From Diphasiastrum complanatum (lineage: Eukaryota > Streptophyta > Lycopodiopsida > Lycopodiales > Lycopodiaceae): a DNA stretch of 60,932 bases. Positions 10,594 through 20,479 of this stretch are shown in pieces. A model generated the notes under the pieces. It saw only the letters and a program-made list of their open reading frames with translations, did no database searches and was not told where the DNA came from. The stretch covers positions 1-60,932 of the forward strand of contig MU833114.1 of NCBI GenBank assembly GCA_029204225.1. Reading direction: 5' to 3'. The first letter of the stretch is position 1; the number at the start of each line of letters is the position of its first letter. The position numbers and the translations under genes were made by a program.

Positions 10594-11616
10594 TGTTATG
10601 GTTTAAGTTTGATCAATTTTACCATGTATTTTCGTGCCACGCAATTTTAATTTGCGTTGTATTCTCTCAAAGTTTAAGTAGGCCTATAAGTGGTACATGG
10701 TCATACTTGGGTCCAAAGTTTTAAGGCCCAAATAAACTTAGGCAAATTTTTTTAGTACAAACTCGTGGAGGGCCTTCTTGTATGATGATGCCACTTGTCC
10801 ACTGGAGTTTGGTAGACCCCCATGCATATGTGCATGGGGGAGAAAAAGTTAGTTTGCCACATATCCTAGTTTGCATGCGACATGCAAGATGCGGCATGAT
10901 AAACTAGACGCATGCAATTAGACATGCGAATTGTTACCTACCTTGGACACTTGGCAATAGCATGCAATGCATTGTACATACATCAATTCTTATAAATAGA
11001 ACCTCCACGATTTGGAGGGGTGTGATTTTGGGATAATCTTCCATTCTTCATCACTTTGTTGTCTCCTCCATCGCATATTGTGTAGTAGCTCGCAGTAGGA
11101 TCTGATCTGATCATTTACTTGTTTCTCCTTCTCCTCTCATCAGATTTCGATGAGAACAGTTGCATACTGATTCTTGGAGGAGGGCGCTACTAGTCAGATC
11201 ATTATTCAGAGCAGATCAGAGCCAAGACAACAATCAACCATTTCTGGGAGGGCGCTGGTTCTGTTTTGTTCAATCATAGATTTCTCTTTCATGTATTGTC
11301 AGATTTAGGTGAAATCAAAGGCATAAGTCATCTATTGCATAGGCTCTATTAACAGAAGCAATTACAAGTCAATCTGGTTCTGATTTTTCCAGATTTAACG
11401 CTTTCAACTATAGTGGCCAGCAAGTAGACATATTCCTGTCCTTGATTCATCTGAAAGGCATAGAGAAGAATTCACACAAATTGAACTAAGATCAAATCTA
11501 TGAACCACAGCTTGCTGATTTTGACCCATTTTGAGTTGTAGAAGACCATCGAGGATTCCTAGATTGGTAAACCTCGATTTTACGATCCTTTTTTATCTGT
11601 ATTGTTTCCTCTAACA
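10594..11616 (+). repeat. Copia-1 3' LTR (1023 bp)
   Basis: Runs TGTTATGG to AACA. It contains a TATA-like box, CTTATAAATAGAACC, at about 10988-11002, consistent with an LTR promoter about 600 bp before the LTR end. Two GGAGGGCGCT motifs occur at about 11180-11189 and 11247-11256, a motif shared with leaders of other elements in this window. Confidence 0.88.
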
Positions 11617-11621
11617 TGGTC
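11617..11621. repeat. Target-site duplication TGGTC (right) of Copia-1
   Basis: TGGTC immediately follows the LTR end CTCTAACA and matches 8895-8899. Confidence 0.9.
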
Positions 11622-12608
11622 CTGGTGGCCTCTCTGTGCTGCCCCTCTCTGAAAGATCCCGGCATGGACATCTGTCTGGTGCCTCAGGATGTGGATGGCT
11701 GGGAGGATGTGGATGGACGATGCGGACCTGGAGGTGGTGGCATAGGTGTAGGTGGGGAAGCGGAGGATGTGGACGGACCGTGCAGATCTGAAAGTGGTGG
11801 CACAGGCGTAGGTGCAGCAATGGAGGCTGTGGATCCATGGGGAGTACTGGCGAAGGGGGTGGGGCGGAGGCGGTGGCGGGTGCGGATGCGGCGACGGTGG
11901 CGGTGGGTGTACCAGTGGCAGGGGCGGTGGCAGTGGGTGCACCAATGGAAATAGAGTCCGCGGCATCTGTGGACAGCTCGCCGGGCTAAGCACCTGGCTC
12001 AACATATGCCTCGAGAATGTGAGCCCTCTCCGCAGAGGGGATGACCATACAAACACCGATCTCGTAGCGTCCCCCCGTGGGTCGGACTCACAATCCCCCC
12101 AAATGTGCTCGAACTCGAGAGGTGTTCCCTGTGAACTACGCGAGGGGACATGATCAACCGGAATGGGTGCAGATGGGGGTGCGTGTGGCGGAACTGTCTG
12201 AGGGGGATGAGGGGCAATGGGACGGGACGAGGATGCACTCCCTCTCCTCGTGCGTGCCAGCCAAGCAGGCAACAACTCTAGGTCAGCCACATAAGGAGCG
12301 GTGCAAAACCGGAGAACGCCCTCCGAAATGGTGTTCTCCCTCGCCACAAGACGTGGCCTGTAGGTGTCTAGTAGTCGCTGCCTGTCGGGGACGGACATGC
12401 TGCCACAAAGGGCAGCATTTAAGGTGCCACCATTTTTGGCGCGTTCACTGAGCAGGTGGCCTTTAAGGCGACGAGTGAGGGACGCAACAAATTCGACTAG
12501 GCAGTATCGGCAACGCACGACCTTCTGACCGGTCTTGTTGATCTTGTTAGCAACCCGCTTGACAACGTCCACCTCGTCCCACAGACCGGAAAGGTCGGAC
12601 TGCCCCAT
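11622..12608 (-). pseudogene. hAT-1 transposase N-terminal exon: BED zinc finger and linker
   Basis: The likely start is ATG at 12608 (MGQSDLSGLWDEV). The longer open frame to 12788 reaches into a low-complexity leader. A BED-type zinc finger is indicated by CRYC, then LKGHLLSER and a downstream Cys. A Pro/His-rich linker follows, encoded partly by a 60 bp tandem repeat. The exon runs into the Copia-1 insertion at 11621. BED fingers bind transposon ends in hAT transposases. Frameshifts within the linker are likely, since the natural continuation to the DUF659 exon uses a different frame. Confidence 0.75.
11703..11822. repeat. 60 bp tandem repeat, 2 copies, inside the hAT-1 linker
   Basis: 11703-11762 and 11763-11822 are diverged copies, each starting GAGGATGTGGA and ending with GTAGGTG plus 6-7 bases. 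A partial third copy starts at 11823, followed by GGTGGCGG-type simple sequence to about 11950. On the minus strand this encodes His/Pro/Leu-rich repeats in the transposase linker. Confidence 0.8.
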
Positions 12609-12894
12609 TGTGATGGAGAAAACTAGGGAAAAAATGCAGATGAAGCTAAAGCTGGAAGGATGGAAAGCTGGAAAAAAAACAGTAGGGTTCACTGTTGGAG
12701 AGACGCTGAAAATGGGCGAAGGCAGCGAAGGCAGGGCGAAGCAAATCAAATGCAAGGCAGGGCGTTGTGTGGGCGAAGGGCGACGCAAGGCAGCGAAGGC
12801 AGGCAGGCAAAAACAGCAGCGAAGGCCGGGCAGCGAGGGCGCAAAAAAATTTCAGAGAAGATGCAAGGGGGGGCGGGTAGATTTAGGTCGAATT

Positions 12895-13085
12895 TTTTTT
12901 TTAAGAATATTAAATATTAAAAATATTATTATATTGTAGTACCATGGTACCATCATGGTACTGCGGTACCAGTACGGTCCCGTGGTACCGGGATCCGCGG
13001 TACTCAGTACCGCAGGACCTATGATATAGATATAGATATATATATATAGATATATATATATATATATATATCTACCATAGTTGCC
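12895..13085. repeat. AATATT edge, GGTACC-themed tract and (TA)n run (possible 5' end of hAT-1)
   Basis: An AATATT-rich edge, then GGTACC and near copies at about 12941-13015, a GGATCCGCGGTACT block, then (TATA/GATA)n to 13072 and CCATAGTTG. The order is the inverse of 4700-4860. I infer an inverted terminal or subterminal region of hAT-1 with termini like CAACTATGRTA, without a detected 8 bp target duplication. Confidence 0.45.
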
Positions 13086-13174
13086 CAAAAACGCGTTTAT
13101 GGGCAAAAATGTTCCCAGAAATGCGTTTCTGACACAAAAACACTAGAAAAAGAAGATCAACCAATTGATTTTTA

Positions 13175-14226
13175 CATCCGCTGGAAATTCCCAGCAAAAA
13201 GTGGGAAAGTATTTCCATGGATTTTGTGGTCGGACTTCCCAAGTCTGGGAAGGGGTAGTAGTTGCAGGCTTACCAAAATGGCGTAATTTATTCCAACAAA
13301 AACTATTGTCAAAGCTTCAGAACTTGCTCAACTCTTCGTTGAAAAGTTGTTCAAGTTGTATGGTTTGCCGAACAATATTGTTAGTGATCACTGGCAAGTT
13401 CTGGCAGACAATCTTTGAGACTGGAAACTACATTAAGTCTTTCGTCTACAGATCACCAAGAAACCAATGGTCAGACCGAACGTGTCAACGAGTCAATGGA
13501 AGATATGCTTCGCGCACATGTTTTCAGGCTACAATCAGATTGCGAAAAGTACTTCCCAATGGTTGGTTCGCATACAATAGTATGAAGCATTCTGCCATTG
13601 GTTTTAGTCCTTTTATGCTCTTGTACGACTTTCAGCCTCGTTCCCCTATCTCTGTTGGACTCAAAGATCTCAAGGTGCGAGCTGCAGCCGATTTCTTGCA
13701 AGATATGCAGGAAATGTTGCAGGTGGCTAGGGAAAGCATTAGATCGGCTCAGGATCGACGACCCCAATTCTATGCTAACTGAAGTCGCTCTCCTCGAGAA
13801 TTTGAGATCGGTGATTGGGTGTATCTGAGAATCCCGAAGGATTCTAAGACACTTCGAACGGAAAAATGTCCGGAGTTATCTCCACGTTATAGCGGTCCTT
13901 TCAAGGTTGTTAACAAGATTGGTAGGACTGCGTATCGACTAGAACCCTATTGGAACTAAGGTCCATCCTATATTCCATGTTAGTCGGTTAAAGGAACGAC
14001 CTGGTGGAAAGGATAACCTGATTCCCACAGACGATCTAGTGTTGTTGGAGGATTTGACAGCTTTTGTACCCCATGAACCATCCAGGATCATGGAAACCCG
14101 ACGTCATCAGCTGAGAAATAGTTTGATTTCTGAACATCTGATTTGTTGGAAAGGCAAGTCAGATGATGAGGACCCCTGGGAGAAGGAAGACGATTTGAGA
14201 CTTAGATTCCCTAGTTTTCTCCCATA
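13175..14226 (+). pseudogene. Gy2 integrase C-terminal half and chromodomain tail
   Basis: Frame-shifted remnants of a Gypsy integrase. The catalytic core is broken: the VSDRDSKF block of Gy3 is replaced by VSDHWQVLADN after a small deletion. The later region is clearer: YNSMKHSAIGFSPFMLLYDF, SIRSAQDR, then YLRIPKDSKTLR and SPRYSGPFKVVNKIGR of the GPY/F-like C-terminal module. The last frame (14039-14226) ends with HLICWKGKSDDEDPWEK, a chromodomain-like motif that guides integration in chromoviruses. Multiple frameshifts mean no full protein is possible. Confidence 0.85.
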
Positions 14227-14252
14227 GAAGGATGTTTTTATAAGGGAGGGAA

Positions 14253-14467
14253 TGTTATGTACCATAACGGTACGCCCTTCAGTGATGGCCTCACAAGGGG
14301 CTTGACACAGGCGTTATCGACATGATTTGGTGCCATGCGTCATCATCCTAGGTGGTCACGTGTCGCCGGCCGGACCGTGCTTGATGGGACCCACTATGCT
14401 ATGCCTATATAGTGGTGGGGTTTCCCTTTTGCCATTCACTCAGTCTACCTAGGAGTTGGTGGATGAA
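14253..14467 (+). repeat. Gy2 3' LTR (at least 215 bp)
   Basis: Starts TGTTATGTACCATAACGG after the purine-rich TAAGGGAGGGAA. It matches 41345-41556 throughout and carries CCTATATAGTGG (TATA-like) near 14405. The true 3' end is not fixed, because the match to Gy3 stops where Gy3 is interrupted by LINE sequence. Confidence 0.8.
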
Positions 14468-14690
14468 GACCAGGATGTATATCCAGGCCAGGAGATGGGT
14501 GCTAAGGAGAGCCAAGGGCGATGGCTGGTGGGACGCTAGTTATCGCAGGAGGCTTGACTAGGCATGAGGATGTCGATAGCTCCAATGCATGGGGGTGGGT
14601 CGGTAGTGACCCTATGGATGGGCGGATACGGTGCGTCAACCTTCAAGGCAATCAGAGATTTATGGGAGTTGTAATAGGTATGGTTAAAAC
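14468..14690. other. Stretch without recognised gene; possible rest of Gy2 LTR or leader
   Basis: GC-rich purine-rich sequence follows the LTR match. It may belong to the LTR or be flanking DNA. I see no protein similarity. Confidence 0.4.
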
Positions 14691-14750
14691 AATGATTCGG
14701 TATGATTCAGTACGATGCAATACGGTTCAGCATGATTCAATAGGGTTCCT
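14691..14750. repeat. Degenerate 10 bp tandem array, 6 units
   Basis: Six consecutive 10-mers align without gaps from 14691: AATGATTCGG, TATGATTCAG, TACGATGCAA, TACGGTTCAG, CATGATTCAA, TAGGGTTCCT. The consensus is about TATGATTCAG. A 10 bp period matches one turn of B-DNA. Confidence 0.8.
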
Positions 14751-15820
14751 TGCAGAATATAAATTAAATTCATTGGGTTTAGGGCGTTATTATGCCATCA
14801 GATCGAAATTTTTTTAAGTTTTAAAAAAATTTGTGAACTCATTAAAAACCGATATGGTCTTCAAGTTTGGGGTTTAGGAAAATGTGATCTATAGACATTG
14901 AAAAAATGTTTAACCATTCTCTTAAATGGAGGTCGTGAAATTATGCCAAATTTTCAGGTGCTCTGAATGCCCTCGAGTTTCAATATGATTGCTGCTATGG
15001 TTTTAGGGTTTAGCTCAAAAGTACTCTAGGAGTCGTAGACTTTAATGAAGCAAAATCAAGTCTGAGCGTATGGCTCAATCACATTGCTTGATTGATGCTC
15101 CTAATATCTTATCTACATATCCTATTCTCGAAGCAAAGCTGATCCACTAGTCGACAACCCTGAGATTATCTCTATTTAGGGATTTGGTGAAAGTATGTGG
15201 AGGAACAAGGTTCTAAAGGATATAAGAATGGCTACAAGCCTGGGTGCACCAATTCTAGTCCATGGTGCATATTAAGCAATCCCATGAGGGGACACGAATG
15301 GCTAAACATCCTCCCAATCAACATGTAGTTGGTGGCATTGTTCATGATCACTTGCAAGATGTTGGCTGGGCCAATCTCCAGGATAGTAGTGCCTATTTGC
15401 TCAATTATGAGATCAATGATCTGTGCTCTACTATCTATGAAGCATCTACAGCTTCAAAGAACATCATGCCCATGCAACAAAGATCAAGATGCTAATGATG
15501 GGCCTTTGTCGACAGATGTCCCAGCCATGATGGAGTACCCATACTCCTACTATGGTCCCCTCAACATCAACATGTGCATCAGGTCATAGACTCCATTGAG
15601 TGGCTTATGGTGAACAACATTGTTGCAATGGGGGGGGAAGAAACCACCCTGCATAGCCTCTTAAAAAATTGCTTGACTGATGCTCCTTATATATGATTTA
15701 CATATCCTACTCTCAAAGCCAAGTTGATCCAAATGATCCTAATCAGTGCATCAGCAATAGATATGATGCATAGGGCATTCCGGGTCTAGATATTCATAGC
15801 TCTTACATATGCCATTTTTG
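14751..15820. repeat. Non-coding stretch with a 75 bp dispersed direct repeat
   Basis: No gene recognised. About 15085-15150 and 15667-15735 are related (TTGCTTGA, TGATGCTCC, TACATATCCTA, AAGC.AA, TGATCCA) and lie in the same orientation about 590 bp apart. The 78-codon frame between them (15262-15495) resembles nothing I know. The pair could be remnants of short LTRs or simple duplication. Confidence 0.5.
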
Positions 15821-15822
15821 AC

Positions 15823-15965
15823 ACCCATATTGCAAAAAAAAAAAAAAAAACCGTTCTGAAAGAGCGTTTCCTAGACAAAATCCCAGAACGTGTTCCGGAA
15901 TGCATCCCGGAACGTGTTCCGGAACACATTCTGGAAACAGGTTCTAGGATATTGACTCGGAACAT
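15823..15965. repeat. A-run and GGAACGTGTTCC-themed tract
   Basis: CCCATATTGCA, an 18-base A-run and CCGTT lead into repeated GAACGTGTTCCGGAA (twice, about 24 bp apart) with further GGAACA/TGTTCC near copies. The spacing between GAA and TTC is 4, so this is not a standard heat-shock element. Confidence 0.65.
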
Positions 15966-16474
15966 TGCCCCAGAATGTTTTTTTTTTTTTTTTTTTGCAA
16001 TATTTAATTCAAATTGCAGAACTTTTTATGGGGGATCTCATGGTAATTTTGAATTTTTTTGAAACACTACAAGGATCCTATATTGGCCCTGTTTTTGCTG
16101 GATATTGTGCACACTGTACAATTGGCAATGAAATTGTTGAAAAGCTCGTGAAATTGCTAGAGTTCAGGAGAGCTATTGAAATTAGAAAATTGGAAAGGTT
16201 GTGAAATTGTCGAAAAGCCAATTTCCAGGAAAGTCGGCAAAGTGTAGGAATAGAACCGGCATCTTTTTTTGTTCTTAATGTTTTGATCGGTTTTTATTTT
16301 ATTAGATAGTTGCAAAAAAATTAAACTGGTTTTAATGGCCAAAAACATCACAAACAATATTTTCTACATTCCAACCGTAGCTACAAAAACGTTTTGGTTC
16401 TCCTTGAAATTTGTTTAGGAGAAATGTCAAAAAAATGAGCTAGACTACAATAAGAGGTTTCTATGCAGACCTAC

Positions 16475-16995
16475 TAGTTGTGGTTAACTTTGTTGATGAC
16501 ATACTTGTTTAAAATTGTGATGATGTTGCTCACGTATATCATAAAGGTGTCAAAATTATTCACACGTGGCTGCGCCATTGACTAATATGCTACGGGAGGA
16601 TAACTCGACAGTGGAAACAATGGATGGAAGGGCAGTTGCACAGTTTTGATGCTTTGAAATAAGTTGTGGCTAACTTTGTCACATTAAAAATCGTAGACCC
16701 TCAAAAGCCATTTGTCATAGAAAAGGATGCAAGCAATATCGCCATGGGTTCTGATGCAAGAGGGTTTGAAAGGAAGGAGCTCAACCCTGCTCAGAAGAAT
16801 TATCCACCTCATGAGGAATTGTATGCCATAATCCACACTTTGAGGGCATGGAGGTATTATTTGTATGGTGCAAAATTCTATGTGTACACCGACCATGACA
16901 CTAGACCTAAGAGGGTGCCAAGCTAGTTGGGCTGAGTTGATGCAAGAATTTCACATGGAAATTCTTTACAAGATGGGTCCTAAAAATCGCATGGT
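16475..16995 (+). pseudogene. Ty3/Gypsy RT-RNase H scrap (Gy4)
   Basis: Degraded polymerase piece. VDDILV near 16490-16510 is the RT catalytic block. After a gap, DPQKPFVIEKDAS (16690-16730) and then LNPAQKNYPPHEELYAIIH and WRYYLYGAKFYVYTDHD match the start of Gypsy RNase H, followed by out-of-frame EFHMEILYKMGP. Stops and deletions are frequent. It runs straight into the Copia-2 LTR-like sequence at about 17003. Confidence 0.8.
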
Positions 16996-17002
16996 TGATG
17001 CA

Positions 17003-17194
17003 TAGTCATCTTAAACTATATATATGTGTGCATCCCATTTGTATTAGACACTTTCGTAAGCAATACTGACTATTCTCCTTGGCTGTCCACAAGTTTCTAC
17101 AAGAGGGTTTCTAGGCATCTCTCTCTTTCTTTTGAGAATGCTTTGTGTGATTGAATAGTTAAGATCCTGGATCCTTAGGCTTCTATTTCCTACA
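17003..17194 (+). repeat. Copia-2 5' LTR (3' portion only)
   Basis: 192 bp matching about 21822-22018 closely, from ATAGTCATCTT through TATATATATGTGTGCATCCC and TCTCCTTGGCTGTCCAC to TTCCTACA. The upstream part of the LTR is missing and replaced by Gy4. Confidence 0.88.
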
Positions 17195-17207
17195 TGGTAT
17201 CAGAGCC
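17195..17207 (+). other. Copia-2 primer binding site
   Basis: TGGTATCAGAGCC directly after the LTR end is complementary to the 3' end of plant initiator tRNA-Met, the usual primer of Copia elements. Confidence 0.9.
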
Positions 17208-17820
17208 TTTAGGTGAACAGATCGCTTGCAGGAGGGCGCCCTACAAGAAGCTATCGTCTTCTCTTTTGGTAGCAGAAAATCAGCAAGTGGCTGATTTTTG
17301 CAAGTGAAGAATCTGTCTGTATTCTAATAGCTTTTTTGCAGGAAAAAGGAGGGCACCTCCACTATTTTGAGGGCTTGTCGTAGGGCGCCCATGCTCAAGC
17401 CATTTGCATGTGTTTTTGAATCAAATATAGTGCTGAAATTTTCAGATCCACTTCTTTGTAGGAGGGCACCCATCTACAAAAGAAGATACATGTGTTTTTG
17501 ACACATTTCTTGCTGAAATTTTCTTGTTGGTGAGCTTGCAGGAGGGCGCTACCATCAACCCTATACATGCATGTAGTGTGCACTCATTTTCGGCCACAAA
17601 TCTGGTTTTAGTGTTGGCTTCATTCGAAGTCTACCTATTTGTGAGCATTTTGTTTTTTTGTGCAGAAATCAGCCACCTAATTCATTATTTTTTGAGCAAA
17701 TTGCATGTGGAGTATTGCAATCAATTGTGCTCATATTTTCAGCTTTATGGTTGCTGCCCATTGACTAGATTTTGTCTTGGAAAATCTTTGTCCTATCTAC
17801 TGCAAGCTGATTTTTCTGTT
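17208..17820 (+). other. Copia-2 leader with repeated GGAGGGCGC motif
   Basis: Untranslated leader between primer site and gag. GGAGGGCGC or one-base variants occur about five times (17231, 17349, 17381, 17461, 17541), each near a CA or CTACA context. Role unknown; a packaging or translation signal is conceivable. Confidence 0.6.
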
Positions 17821-18741
17821 ATGGCTAAAGAATCGGAGTCAATCAGTTCTTTATTTAATGAAGATGGGCTGGATGGCACAAACTATTCTTTGTGGTGCTA
17901 CATGATTAAGAACCTTCTTATTGCTAAAGGTTTGTGGGAAGTAGTTAATGGTGACGAAGAGAGGCCGCCTACCTTGGCACCTATTACACCATCTAGAACA
18001 ACTACTTCATTATCTACGGAGCTATCTTCCGATGAGCAAAAGAAGTGGGATCGACGAGATGCACAAGCACATTCCGTCATTGCATTATCAGTGAAGGGAT
18101 TTATCCTTCCTCATATTAGATCATGCAAGACTTCCAAAAGTGCTTGGGAGACTCTTGCCAAGATGTTTCAAATAAAGAATGCGGCAAAAGTGGTATATCT
18201 TCGAAATCAACTTTCTATCTTGAAGATGCAAGAAGGTGATTTGCTTACAAACCACTTGACGAAGATCAAGGATCTTCGAGAGGAGCTTCTTAGTATCGAT
18301 GAGGTGATTGAGAACTCACAATTTGTATCTATTACTCTCAACTCTCTTCCTAATTCTTACCTTCCATTTGTGTCATCATTGAGCATTTCTCTTAGGGGAC
18401 AGCAAATCTCCTTCGACGAACTTGTTGGCTTACTTCTTCAAGAAGAGCAAACAAGGATCAACTTTGGTGAGCAAGAAGATCAAGCTTTCTTTGCAAAAGG
18501 CAAAGGCAAAGGCAAGTGGAAAGGGAAGCCTTCTTTCAACACTTCCAAAGGTAATCAAAAATCTAAGGAAGCTCAAGATCAAGGCTCCAAGAAGAAGGGT
18601 AAGTGCCACTATTGCAAGAAGTTTGGGCATCACATCAAAAAATGTAGGAAGAGGCTTGCAAAGGAAAAAGAGAAAGATAACGATACAAGTACCGCAATCA
18701 TTACTTTGGAACAACAATTTGGAAAGGAGGATAATCTTTAA
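17821..18741 (+). CDS. Copia-2 Gag (about 306 aa, intact frame)
   Basis: The start is taken at ATG 17821 (MAKESESISSLFNEDGLDG), the standard N-terminus of plant Copia Gag. The open frame upstream to 17524 is leader. The Gag core shows NYSLWCYMIKNLLIAKG, AWETLAKMFQIKN and LRNQLSILKMQEGD. A Lys/Gly-rich stretch precedes an intact CCHC knuckle, CHYCKKFGHHIKKC (about 18604-18645). The frame ends at TAA 18739-18741. Gag would assemble the virus-like particle and bind element RNA. This is one of the few undamaged frames in the window, and is consistent with mobilisation by a partner element. Confidence 0.85.
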   Translation: MAKESESISSLFNEDGLDGTNYSLWCYMIKNLLIAKGLWEVVNGDEERPPTLAPITPSRTTTSLSTELSSDEQKKWDRRDAQAHSVIALSVKGFILPHIRSCKTSKSAWETLAKMFQIKNAAKVVYLRNQLSILKMQEGDLLTNHLTKIKDLREELLSIDEVIENSQFVSITLNSLPNSYLPFVSSLSISLRGQQISFDELVGLLLQEEQTRINFGEQEDQAFFAKGKGKGKWKGKPSFNTSKGNQKSKEAQDQGSKKKGKCHYCKKFGHHIKKCRKRLAKEKEKDNDTSTAIITLEQQFGKEDNL

Positions 18742-18814
18742 AATAATGATTATGCTTTTGTCACTAATAATCCCATCTCTCCTCAAGATGAGATTTCTAC
18801 CACTTCAAATCTTG

Positions 18815-19879
18815 CTGGTTTTTCCAATTGATGGAACTATTCGAGTTGCTGGCAAATTTGATTTGGTTCACAGTGATGTATGTGGTCCAATGAGGACCGA
18901 ATCCATTGGAAGGTGTAAGTACTTTGTTACTTTTATTGATGACCTTTCAAGATTTACATGGATTTATCCTATGAAGGCAAAATCTGAAGTTTTTCAACGC
19001 TTTAAGGATTTTCTAGCAATGATAGAAAATCAGTTTGGGCACTCTTTGAAGATCTTACGTACCAACCAAGGAGGAGAATATATAAAGAATACGTTCGGTA
19101 CTTATTTTCAAATCAAAGGTATCCATCATCAAATGACAACTCCTTACACACCTCAACAAAATGGTGTTGCCGAAAGAAAGAATCGCACTATTATGGATAT
19201 GGCCGGATGCATGCTCAAGGCAAAGGGCCTACCTCACAAGTTTTGGGCTGAAGCGGTTATAATGGCGGCATACATCAGTAATCGGTGTCCTACTAAAGCC
19301 TTGAAGGTATTAACTCCTTATGAAGTTTGGTGTGGTAAGAAGCCTACCGTTTCTCACAATCGCATCTTTGGTTGCACGGCTTATGCTTTCATTCCCGATA
19401 AGCTAAGAACCAAGCTTGATGACAGAGAAGTTAAATGCATATTTGTTGGCTATAGTAGTGAAAGCAAGGGCTATAGGTTGTTCAATATGGATACTAATAA
19501 AATCATAGTGAGTCGTAATGTTTATTTTGATGAAAAGATCTCCTATGATGTTGCGCCCACTCATGTCATGAAAGGGGACTTCCCCCATGATGCATATGTT
19601 GAAATATTTCCAGATTTGATTTTGTCATCTAATCATGAAGAGGAGAGACTGCCATCTACTTCTAGTGGACAGCCCACTACTTCAATTTTGCAGCCCATAG
19701 TTCATCAAGAAGAACCTATTTATGGTGAACAGCAGCCTGTTGAAGACATTGGACAGCAAGGTCCAAGTTCGGAAAACATTGCACAGCAAGGTCCAAGTTC
19801 GGAACACTTTGGACAGCAAAGTATTAACAAAGGTAAGGTTGTTGGACAGCCCAAACCACTCCCTAAATGGCTGTTGTAG
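18815..19879 (+). pseudogene. Copia-2 integrase (catalytic Asp changed) and linker
   Basis: Protease and the zinc-binding N-terminus of integrase are deleted between gag and here. The core begins FDLVHSDVCGPM with the first catalytic Asp. The second block reads RTNQGGEY where family members have RSDxGGEY, so the second catalytic Asp is Asn. The Glu block NGVAERKNRT is intact. WAEAVIMAAYISNRCPTKA and GCTAYAFIPDKLR complete the core, followed by VFVGYS-like and VSRNVYFDE blocks. The tail is a Gln/Gly/Ser-rich linker with IGQQGPSSE-type repeats, ending in a stop at 19877-19879. The frame is otherwise open, so it is only lightly decayed. Confidence 0.85.
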
Positions 19880-20140
19880 ACTTTGCAGGACAGCAAAGTG
19901 AATCATTTCTATGAAGGGAAGACTCGTGCCTCTAATAAATCAGTAGAATTTGCTGATTTTTCTGATTTTGCTCTTGCTTCTATTGAGGATAGTGCAATAG
20001 AACCTTTTTTTTATGAGCAGGCCAAAGGAGTAAAATGTTGGGAGGATGCGATGCAAGAGGAGTATGACTCACTCATGAAGAACCACATTCCGATTCTTGT
20101 TGATCTTCCACATGGGGCTGAAATCTTCATCTCTCAATGA
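19880..20140 (+). pseudogene. Copia-2 RT N-terminal stub
   Basis: After a stop, KVNHFYEGKTRASNKS leads to CWEDAMQEEYDSLMKNH, the entry of Copia RT. Then come LVDLPHGAEIF and a stop at 20140. The palm, YVDD and RNase H are absent. Confidence 0.8.
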
Positions 20141-20479
20141 CGATACATTGGACAGATGTTGAAGCAATCTTCTTCTTTCAAGCCGCCGCAAGTTGATGCA
20201 TGCGATGGATGCATTAGTGAAAAGTTTCATGTGAAACCTTTTCAATTTGATGTTTTAGCAAAGGCTGAAAAATTCAAGCACTCTTTGAAACCGTTTTGTA
20301 CTAATCGAGGAGGGAGTCAACATGTGTCAATAGTACTTTTGTTCAAACCGTTAAGAGCAAGCATTTGTTTGGAGAGAATTTTTCATTACTTGAAGAATCT
20401 TCTATGTCATCCCATGCCTCTTCGAGGGACAGCTTTGATGATGCCATCGTTGATGCATCTCTTGATAGTTTGCCAAATT

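Larger units (their letters stand above)
8900..11616 (+). mobile_element. Copia-1: internally deleted Ty1/Copia element with TSD
   Basis: Begins TGTTATGG at 8900 and ends AACA at 11616. The flanking 5 bp duplication TGGTC (8895-8899 and 11617-11621) proves both borders. Inside are an 87 bp 5' LTR remnant, gag without its N-terminus, a direct fusion to the end of RT, RNase H, a polypurine tract and a 1023 bp 3' LTR. Primer binding site, protease, integrase and most of RT are missing. It inserted into the hAT-1 transposase gene, so it is the younger of the two. Confidence 0.93.
6890..12608 (-). mobile_element. hAT-1: hAT transposon with BED zinc finger/DUF659 transposase, disrupted by Copia-1
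   Basis: Cut-and-paste DNA transposon read on the minus strand. The recognisable gene spans these coordinates; the element itself is larger, with possible ends near 4.7 and 13.08 kb. Domain order on the minus strand is BED-type zinc finger, low-complexity linker, DUF659 catalytic region, then the C-terminal hAT dimerisation domain. Copia-1 (8900-11616) splits the linker from DUF659, leaving the 5 bp duplication TGGTC on both sides. Removing Copia-1 plus one TSD rejoins the reading, giving RTIA then VFYDLNLPF. Stops and frameshifts show it is inactive. Confidence 0.85.
13175..14467 (+). mobile_element. Gy2: 3' part of a Ty3/Gypsy chromovirus (integrase to LTR)
   Basis: Sequence closely related to Gy3 at 40.2-41.6 kb. 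It starts mid-integrase at the block HPLEIP and runs through the integrase C-terminus and a chromodomain-like tail into an LTR starting TGTTATGTACCATAACGG at 14253. Upstream domains are absent; a short motif-rich tract (13085-13140) lies at the break. The LTR match with Gy3 extends to about 14467, so that is the minimum end. Confidence 0.85.

Noticed and set aside
11616-12451. Plus-strand Gly/Arg-rich and other frames opposite hAT-1
   Set aside because: Antisense shadows of the Pro/His-rich linker and BED exon.
15880-15960. Heat-shock-element-like GAA/TTC palindromes
   Set aside because: Spacing GAA-N4-TTC does not fit the nGAAnnTTCn rule, and there is no gene beside it.
17524-17820. N-terminal extension of Copia-2 Gag
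   Set aside because: Leader sequence with GGAGGGCGC motifs; Gag similarity starts at ATG 17821.
19740-19830. Possible CRISPR-like short repeats
   Set aside because: They are codon-phase repeats encoding a Gln/Gly/Ser linker in Copia-2; no spacer structure, and a plant context.
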